Shown here piece by piece: positions 57,182 to 64,000 of a DNA stretch of 64,000 nt. Below the pieces are notes generated by a model. That model ran no database searches. It saw only the letters and a list, made by a program, of their open reading frames with translations, and had not been told where the DNA came from. The position numbers and the translations under genes were made by a program. Every line of letters starts with the position of its first letter. Within the stretch, counting starts at the first letter, position 1. Source of the DNA: Anastatus disparis (lineage: Eukaryota; Arthropoda; Insecta; Hymenoptera; Eupelmidae); contig JAFFSR010000278.1 of assembly GCA_017163975.1 (NCBI GenBank), forward strand, positions 186,001-250,000, written 5' to 3'.

Positions 57182-58127
57182 TCATTCATTAAATCCCTGG
57201 TAATTTCTTCCAGCATAATCATAGTTAGAACGAGGAGACGGTCTAGTATCTTGCAAGTTTCTGTAAGATCCGTTAATTTGCACATCGTGATTGGTTCTTC
57301 TCGAACTATTCGGGTCTACTTGAGTTAAGTTGTCTAATCTTCTCAATAGAGGAGATTGTTGTACATAATGCACGTCGAATGATTGTACTATGGGCCTTGC
57401 TTCCCAGTTATTAAACCGCTGACTAGGATGATTCGCTGCAGAGAACTCAGTCGTCTCCCAGTTTGGTGAGGTTGTCCATGAAATTTATACCGGGTGTCTA
57501 TTATAATCTTTGCTTCCATTCGAGTTTCTACTCTGACCGCATCTTTATAAGCTTCTTGCAGGTTAGCTGGGTTTCGTCCATCTACTTGAACAGCTATGTC
57601 AGCGAGTAAACTATGAATAAAAATATCTTTAGCCGTCATTTCTAACGGCTTAATCATGTTCGCAAGAATAGCTGTGGTCGTGCCCGGTGTTTCATACTCA
57701 AGTGCTGATCTCGCCCAATTCAACCGGATGGTCAGCCTGTCTTAGAAACTTCCTACCGATTCTTCTTGTTTCATCTGCAAATCATTAATCTTGGTCGTGT
57801 AATAAGTATAGTTTTTCCCTGGAGCGAAACGGGTTTTCAGATGGGTTACTAGATCGTTCACTGTGTTAAAAGTGTACTCATAAGTGCAATCACGAGCACT
57901 ATCTTGCAGTTTACTTAGTATAGCTCTTACATACTGACCCTCACAGTTGGCAGGTACATACCCTTCTCGTTTCTCACGTCTTGTATGAAATCTTTTAACG
58001 GCATATTACTGCCATTAAAAGACCTTAATCCAGTCAAAGCGCTGTTCAAGGCGAAACTGTACGCCATAGCACTTAACATCCTCAAAGATTCTTCGGCTGT
58101 TGTAGTTTCTGTTTCATTATCTTAGGT
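57182..58127 (-). pseudogene. Gag relic, errantivirus-like element
   Basis: The first frame (to about 57,740) includes LRSFNGSNMPLKDFIQDVRN, RFAPGKNYTYYTTKINDLQM and QEESVGSF. After a stop, 57,388-57,723 continues with RSALEYETPGTTTAILANMI and NPANLQEAYKDAVRVETRME. The C-terminal part (57,182-57,373) is Asn/Arg-rich. The likely ATG at about 58,127 is followed by a stop at codon 3. The capsid packages element RNA. At least three stops. Confidence 0.8.
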
Positions 58128-59142
58128 CATTTTGCCTTGGCTTGGTTTTATTACCAGTTGTGCTGATATCTAAAAGCTATCCTCTTATCAAAATCCCCAG
58201 GGAGTGCTAACTAATGTTAAAAGATTTTCATTTTTTTTTCTCCTCTTTTTTCTGACTAACTGGTTAATTAACAATCTCGTGCTGTTATTCTATTCTACTC
58301 GTAATATGGTGTTACCTAATACTTATACTTCACAACGTTTTTACTCGGAGGGATGGTTGCCCACAGTTCCAATCAGCCTTTCTTCCCCTGTTATCTTTGT
58401 GATTTATCTAAAACTACATATATATATATATATATATATACTATATACCTATTTTTTCTTTTTATGTTTTCTTTTTGACGAATTATGTATTATTATAATT
58501 ACTACTATAATAATATATAACATCAACCAATTGTACAACTTACATTAATCCTGGTGATAATGCTATTCTATTTAATTCAATTTTCAAATTTCATTTATGA
58601 GCTAGAATTATTCCAAATTGATTATAAAAAGGCTCTGATTAAATGATACTATAGAAAAATTTGACACAAGGTACTATGAATTATCAATTTTTAAATTTCG
58701 CTTCCCATCCCCTTACTTAGAAAGTTGTCGTCCTCGACAAAACAAAAATTAGTGCGCAACAGCCTAAAGTATATGCATATCCAACAAATGGCATTGCTGT
58801 TACGTTAATTATAATTTGGCCTTGAGAGAATTTGACCTTGAAGTCAGATTTGAACCAAATTTTATTAACCGTTTTTGGAAAACATAAAAAGATGGTCTTT
58901 AAAGTTGTAAAGCCCAACGTTGTCTCATTTTTAGATTTTTAATTTTCATTTTCCCCAAAATCAATTTGTTAATATGATCTAAAATTCTTCTCACAAGAAA
59001 AATTATCAATTTGATATGTAATTTTGATAAAATTTTAAATATTTACACTTGAAATATTTATAATGTATGTTGATTAATAAACATTTGATGAAAAAAAAAT
59101 TATTAATTACTATCCATTACTTTGATGATTTAAATTTTTTGA
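58128..59142 (-). other. Leader or LTR of the errantivirus-like element, unresolved
   Basis: No PBS or LTR could be defined. There is a short (TA)n run at 58,420-58,440. GTTGTCGTCCTCGACAA at about 58,723 resembles CATTGTCGTCCCCGGCAA at about 50,483 on the far side of the element, perhaps a remnant of paired LTRs. Confidence 0.3.
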
Positions 59143-60214
59143 TACACTGCCGCCAGATACTTTTACCCTGCTTCGTCTAAAATCGACTTATCTAAAAAGT
59201 TTTATAACTCTGGAAAAAATGGTCGTAGCCTAAAAGTTCCAACGGGATTCGAAAGATTGTTGAAAATTCTTTCAAAAACTATTGGTTTGATATAAAAAAA
59301 AAACATTTTTTTCGCATCTCTTATCCTTGTTTAAAAAAAAATTTTTTTTAACTTTGTTTTGACTTTGTAAAATAGTGTTCAATTTTAGTACAAATCTTTA
59401 CATTAATACAAAACTAAATAGATTTTAAAGATGATGTTCCAACAACAAAAATCCAAAGTCGAACGTCTCGATTAGACCTTTTAAACCGGAGTTATAAAAT
59501 TTTATATTGAAAATAAGGCCTTTTTTCGATGTATGAATATCTCTGAATTTAAGAAGAATAGAAAAATTTGTCAGAGAAAAAATTTTTCTTCTTGGTCAAA
59601 TAATAATAGTATATAATAAAAAATTTATTTAAAAAAAAAATTGTTTTTTGCCTTTTTCACCCACGTTGTTCAATATTTTAAAAATATTAAAGTCTTATTA
59701 CATTCCAACAAAAAAAAATTTTTTTTTCCGAAATGAATTTTTTATTATTTTTTATTATTTGACCAAAAAGGAACATTTTTTCGCTCTGACAAATTTTTCT
59801 ATTCCTCTTAGATTCAGAGATATTCATACATCGAAAAAAGTCTTATTTTTAATATAAAATCTTATAACTCCGGTTCAAAAGGTCGAATCGAGACGTTCGA
59901 CATCGCATTTTTATCGTCGAAACATAAGCTTTAAAATCTATTTAGTTTTGTATTAATGTAACGATTCGTACTAAAATTGAACACTATTTTACAAATTCAA
60001 ACCAGAGTTAAAAAAAATTTCTTTTTAAACAAGAATAAGAGATACGAAAAAAATGTTATTTCATATCGAACCAATGGTTTTTGAAAGAATTTCCAATAAT
60101 CTTTTGAATCCCGTTGGAATTTTCAGGCTACGACAATTTTTCCCAGAGTTATAAAACTTTTTAGATAAGTCGATTTTAGACTGAGAGGGGCAAAAGTAGC
60201 TCGGCGGCAGTGTA
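59143..60214. mobile_element. Second foldback element, TA-flanked
   Basis: CACTGCCGCCAGATACTTTT at the left is mirrored at the right with a few changes; TA on both sides. Arms of about 480 bp match at lower identity than those of the 6,213 element (for example AAAAGTTTTATAACTCTGG and CCTTTTTTCGATGTATGAAT blocks). The middle is a T/A-rich spacer near 59,640-59,710. No coding. It abuts the coding relic on its right. Confidence 0.75.
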
Positions 60215-60596
60215 TATACCGGTGTGCGCTCCAAGACCAAACGAAAATTTAGCAGCTGGGTTGTCGGAAAAAGAAGTAAAAGAAATAAAAAAGCATATGA
60301 GAGAGCCACGGCGCAGGGGTTCAATTTAACTCCGGGTCCACCGGGTTTCACAAAGGAAATTTCCGGGCCACAGCAAGGAGGCAATATGCAAATCCCGATT
60401 AATGCGATAGCGTGTGCGGAAATTGAAAATAAAAATGATCATAAAAGAAATCTGCGAATAACGGAAACGAAAACAAAAAAGTTCATATTCTAACAAAAAT
60501 GTAAGAAATAATCCAAAACACGCATGGGAAAACCCAGGGCCGTACACTTATTCGGGACCGAACCAACCGATGTTTGCATCAAAACCTTATAACTAC
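60215..60596 (+). pseudogene. Unidentified coding relic next to the second LTR
   Basis: The sequence is clearly less AT-rich than its surroundings. The frame 60,224-60,493 has a basic start (KRSKRNKKAYERATAQG), then FNLTPGPPGFTKEI and NMQIPINAIACAEIEN. After a frame change, a second frame reads HAWENPGPYTYSGPNQP and ends at a stop inside the LTR start. I recognise no family. It is bounded by a foldback on the left and an LTR on the right, so it looks like an exon or element fragment cut on both sides. Confidence 0.4.
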
Positions 60597-61381
60597 TGTT
60601 AAGTTCTGGCTTGCACCAGGACTAAATAAAAGTGTGTATGTTATTTAATTATAATAATTAATTGCATAGAATATATATAAATTATGTTCATTTGAAATAT
60701 TGAATTTATTTATAAAATGTATGTCATAAAGATAAAGAAGTATGAATCTAGTGGTGGAAAAACTCCACCAATATTTAATTGGACGAAATCGCTCTCACGA
60801 TTTGATATTATTGGTGGATAACTTGATTCTTGAAATAAAGAGTTTATTAAATAATTATATATTCTTACCTTGTAGTATTTCTCAGTAGATTGGTGTTAGG
60901 TATGGGCAGACAGATGAATAGGCACAATATGTAAATAGATCCCCGAGGTTCATTGATATCTTTTAACACTTTTGATACAAGTGATTTTTATGCGCGTATA
61001 TATATTTTAATAATTGATATATATATATTTAGTAATAGCAATTGCTTTGAAATATAGAACTTGACGGGCAGTGTAAACGTATTACCAATAAGACACCCGG
61101 GGTAATATTCCCAATATCATTTGTTTCATTTGGTTTTTATACTTATTTTGTTTATAAGATTTATTGTCTTTTTCATCAATTTTTTATTTATAAATTTTCT
61201 TGAATTTTGATAATATGTTTCGTAATGTTTTTAGGATTTGTAAAATTCATTTTGAGATTTCGAAACATACGTTTTGATTCTTTTCTTATGATCTACTTAA
61301 TTTCGCTTGATAATGAAATAATGCGAGTGTTCAATAATTGAGAAATTTGATTTACCAATGTTAATGCAAACGATACGTTTG

Positions 61382-61640
61382 TGACGTAACACCTCGGTGC
61401 TCAGGAGATTGCATATCAGAAGAGTAGGCAATCAAAAAAAAAATAAAAGATAGGTCAATTATTGAACTTTTACAATATTACAATTAAAATCTAAAAAATT
61501 AATCAGGAACTGTATATGTATTTATTATTATTTTTTTTTATGAGTGGCTAACAGAAAGGTACGTTTCATGACGTAACACCTTGCGGCTCAAAGATGTTGC
61601 TTATTGAAACAAAAGCAACAAAAAAATCTGAAAACAGTTA
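61382..61640. promoter_or_regulatory. Two copies of the TGACGTAACACCT module
   Basis: TGACGTAACACCTCGGTGCT (61,382) and TGACGTAACACCTTGCGGCT (61,569), each followed by CAGGAGATTGC or CAAAGATGTTGC and then an inverted GCAATC/GCAACA-like half. The spacing is 187 bp. Enhancer-like by arrangement only. Confidence 0.4.
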
Positions 61641-61885
61641 CTGATTAATAAATCTTAAAAATCTATTTACAATTAGCATGGATTAAAGTTTTGTACAATT
61701 ATTCGTGTTGTTGATTTGTAAAACATAGGTTAATGACATTGTAATAACAATTCAGCAAAGTCAACAAAGAGAAAAATGTATGCTGCTGACATGTCTAAAA
61801 ATTTTTTTTTTTTTACCATTAGTTTTCGTTGTTCTTTTCGGGTATTTAAGAGCTTGTTTTTATTTATTTTTTAACAATCATCATC

Positions 61886-62396
61886 ATGTATCCAAGGAAG
61901 CAGTATACCCGAGTTTGTGTAAGTATCTCTATTATTATCTTAATATTTCAAGTTCAATATTATATTCTAATTTTTATGGATTTTTTTTTTTTTAATATTT
62001 CAACTAACTTATGAAATATTAGTATTTATATTTATTATTGAATTCTTGTTATTTATATCTATCCTTTACTTTTATGTTTAGTTTGTCGATTGGCAGTTAA
62101 AACGTCTGTTTCGCTCAATGGATCGGCGTCATAACGATGCATGGTGGTTGGACGAAGAAAGTGATTTTGATGGCTGGAATTTATGCTACCTCTTCCGTTG
62201 GGAAGAACGGATTGCCATTGTCCACGGAAAACGTATGTTAATGAGGGTGATACAAGATAATTTCTATATGTACGTCGGTGAAGTTTTGGTGTCCACCGGT
62301 AAACTTGCATCAGATGATTTACCAGTGGGAAAAACACCCGAATTGGTCCCGATCGATTGCCAGTCTCAAAATCCCTCCGAAGAGTCATGGGACTAA
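61886..62396 (+). CDS. Two-exon gene of unknown function, antisense inside the LTR (115 codons)
   Basis: Exon 1 (61,886-61,918) starts ATGTATCCAAGG. A consensus donor (TGT|GTAAGT) opens a 163-bp AT-rich intron (61,919-62,081) that ends in a pyrimidine-rich acceptor (CTTTTATGTTTAG|T). Exon 2 (62,082-62,396) continues in the same phase to TAA with no stop. The 104 codons of exon 2 are much less AT-rich than the LTR. The protein has a basic start, a Trp-rich acidic patch (DAWWLDEESDFDGWN), a hydrophobic/basic middle (YLFRWEERIAIVHGKRM) and an acidic C-terminus. I see no signal peptide or membrane segment and recognise no family. TATTTAAG at 61,843 is a possible TATA box and AATATA after the stop a weak polyadenylation signal. 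It runs opposite to the retroelement. An acquired host or viral gene, or an antisense accessory gene of the element, are both possible. Confidence 0.55.
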
Positions 62397-63020
62397 GTTC
62401 GAATATATATATATATAAATTTTTTATTTGTTAATTATGGAGAACAATGGGATTAGTTTTTCTCTTTCTTTTTCTGTATATCTTTTGTTATATAAAAAAA
62501 ATAATAATGATGTAATTGTACAATATAATTTTATAATATATCTATTTTTATCATAATCTTCTGTTTTCCTTTTTATTTTCCAACTGCTCCTTTTCATTTT
62601 TAATATTAATTAGATATAATACTCAAATTCTAAAAGAAATTATTTTAATTTATAAAAAATTTTCTTAATACTTAATTTATTTATTTTTTTATTTATGTTT
62701 ATTTTTTTTTTTTTAAACTGTCCTTATACTTTTGATAATTAAAAATTAATTTAAAATAGATTTTGCTTAAAATTAGAGTATCATTTTTTTCTTATAAATA
62801 CTTTTCCTTATATAAGTTTTATTAATTCTAAATAAGTCAATTCCTTTTAATATTATTAGTATGTTTCCATTAAAACAATATTATTTAGAATGTCTATATT
62901 ACATTTTCATTTGTTTTTTTTTTGTTTTTTTTTTTAAACCAGATAGATCTTTGATAATTAAAATAAAAGAAATCAATTTTGCTTAAAGTTGGAGTATTAA
63001 CCAATGTTAATATATTGTAT

Positions 63021-63091
63021 AGGTGAATGACATGTTCGCTTGGTGTCATTCACCTCTCTCCGCGCCAAAGTTGAATCGCACGCGATTTAAC
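63021..63091. promoter_or_regulatory. Conserved double stem-loop, second LTR copy
   Basis: The same AGGTGAATGACA stem (63,021-63,055) and a GTTGAATCGC-AC-GCGATTTAAC stem with one mismatch follow at the same spacing as in 26,886-26,956. Confidence 0.5.
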
Positions 63092-63200
63092 AACGTAGAA
63101 ACTTATTATGAAAATAAAACGCTAAACTGTCAATTATTTAATACAGTCAAGTTTTTCTTATAAATTTTATAATCTAATATTATAATCTAACCGAAATTTT

Positions 63201-63860
63201 CTAAATTCTTATTTTTATATTTTTACTTAATACACTAAATGTGGCTATATATATTTATTTATTAAACCAAAAGTAAAATCCTATGCGTAGTATAGGTTAC
63301 AATGCAAATTCTTACAGAGGTGGAACTAGTTTACCTGAACGTAGGTCTGGTATAAAATTAAAATAGCTAGATACATAAAAAAAAACTTCATTCCATATGG
63401 AACTTATAATAAAGTTCATCATTTTTTTTTATATTATTCATGATTTTGCTTATAAATACTTTTTAATTAATTTAATCTATACATTTCAAATTTTCTTCAC
63501 AAAAGAAGTTTTTTTTTATAACTTATAAGATAAAAAATTAACATTAAATGTTTTGTAAAAGTAATTATTCAAATAGTATAAAATAATTTAAATATAATAT
63601 GAATATATAAGTGAATATTCATTCACTTCCCTCCCGACTCAAGATGATTGTATAGGTAACTATGCAATCTGAAATGTAATGGACTTAAGTTTTAACTGAA
63701 TACCTTAGATGTAACAATATAATTATAATTTGCATAGCTTAAACCGTTTCTTAATTTAAAAATCATTTTAGAGAAAAAAAAATAATAATAAAAATCTGAA
63801 ATAATAATAACTATTTAATTAATCTATGCGAGAGCAGAAGAGTGGTAATTCTCTAGGCTC
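63201..63860. other. AT-rich interval between LTR and env tail
   Basis: No gene. ATTGTATAGGT at 63,648 echoes the LTR stem-loop context (63,013) but without the stems. The exact start of the LTR on the - strand lies somewhere here. Confidence 0.4.
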
Positions 63861-64000
63861 TTATTGAATAGGTTTGGGAGAAGGTGTAGGTATTAGTGGT
63901 TTAGTATATGGTGCTTTTAAGGGTAAAGGTGGAGGTGTAGGTTTCGCTATGCATGATTGTGTTGTTTCTCTTAATGGTATTGGTTGTAATATAGAAGGTT
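63861..64000 (-). pseudogene. Envelope-like tail of a second element 2 copy (runs off window)
   Basis: On the - strand the last codons include LQPIPLRETTQ, AKPTPPPLPLKAP and PTPSPKPIQ before a TAA at 63,861-63,863. Composition and order match the Pro-rich tail at 27,287-27,640. No stop within the visible part. This shows that an element of the same family, with env, lies to the right of the window. Confidence 0.65.

Larger units (their letters stand above)
60597..63200 (-). repeat. Second copy of the element 2 LTR (3' LTR of a further element)
   Basis: It starts TGTTAAGTTCTGGCTTGCAC and follows the 24,695 copy to about 63,180. It lacks the GAGATCTC MITE and has three extra blocks: a second TGACGTAACACCT module (61,545-61,635), about 100 bp near 61,715-61,800, and 61,827-62,493 with a two-exon gene. 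To its right, after an AT-rich interval, lies an env tail on the - strand, so the parent element extends beyond the window and this is its 3' LTR. Confidence 0.75.

Noticed and set aside
61780..61995. 71-residue hydrophobic frame overlapping exon 1 of the LTR gene
   Set aside because: Phe/Leu-rich from T-runs; it runs on into the intron, and the 61,886 start with splicing explains the region better.

Overview
The window looks like animal, most likely insect, heterochromatin or a transposon graveyard. It is strongly AT-rich, and every coding segment I can identify belongs to a transposable element except two short ones that I do not recognise. Two of the retroelements carry envelope genes and one of those envelopes is F-type, which points to an insect. 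The species cannot be fixed from the sequence. I found no host gene, rRNA, functional tRNA or CRISPR array.

Region 1 (1-19,050) is one Gypsy-type LTR retrotransposon on the + strand, torn open by later insertions. Its LTRs lie at 1-1,020 (18 bp cut off by the window edge) and 18,033-19,050. A tRNA-derived SINE has entered each LTR independently at different sites. The gag relic (2,006-3,616) and the protease/RT/RNase H/integrase relics (13,318-16,400) are separated by about 9.7 kb. That gap holds a decayed Helitron whose Rep and helicase halves are split by a 2.85-kb TIR element. The TIR element contains a 1.1-kb foldback palindrome and a 593-bp TRIM-like element whose 205-bp terminal repeats carry tRNA-like Pol III boxes. 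A 1.3-kb TIR element inside a minisatellite and a long purine-strand array complete the gap.

Region 2 (19,051-24,694) has a repeat family with a diverged tandem array, a tRNA-like head and a broken Jockey-like LINE reverse transcriptase.

Region 3 (24,695-38,825) is a second Gypsy-type element on the - strand with gag, protease, RT, RNase H, integrase and an envelope gene. Its nucleocapsid has about ten zinc knuckles and its envelope does not look F-type. A TA-flanked TIR element of 1.7 kb interrupts the integrase, and a self-similar palindromic MITE interrupts the 3' LTR. A second copy of this LTR (from 60,597) lacks the MITE, so the empty site is visible. The second copy's envelope tail runs off the right window edge.

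Region 4 (38,826-50,350) is non-coding: a relic leader and LTR of a related element, an inverted copy of the region-2 repeat, several MITEs (one piggyBac-like with TTAA duplications), a 20-bp tandem array, a SINE with a class II tRNA-like head and a probable solo LTR.

Region 5 (50,350-59,142) is an errantivirus-like element on the - strand with an F-type envelope. Most of its RT and its RNase H are deleted.

Region 6 (59,143-64,000) has a second foldback element, an unidentified coding relic, and the second LTR copy. That LTR contains a compact two-exon gene of 115 codons, antisense to the retroelement. I consider this gene the best candidate here for something undescribed.
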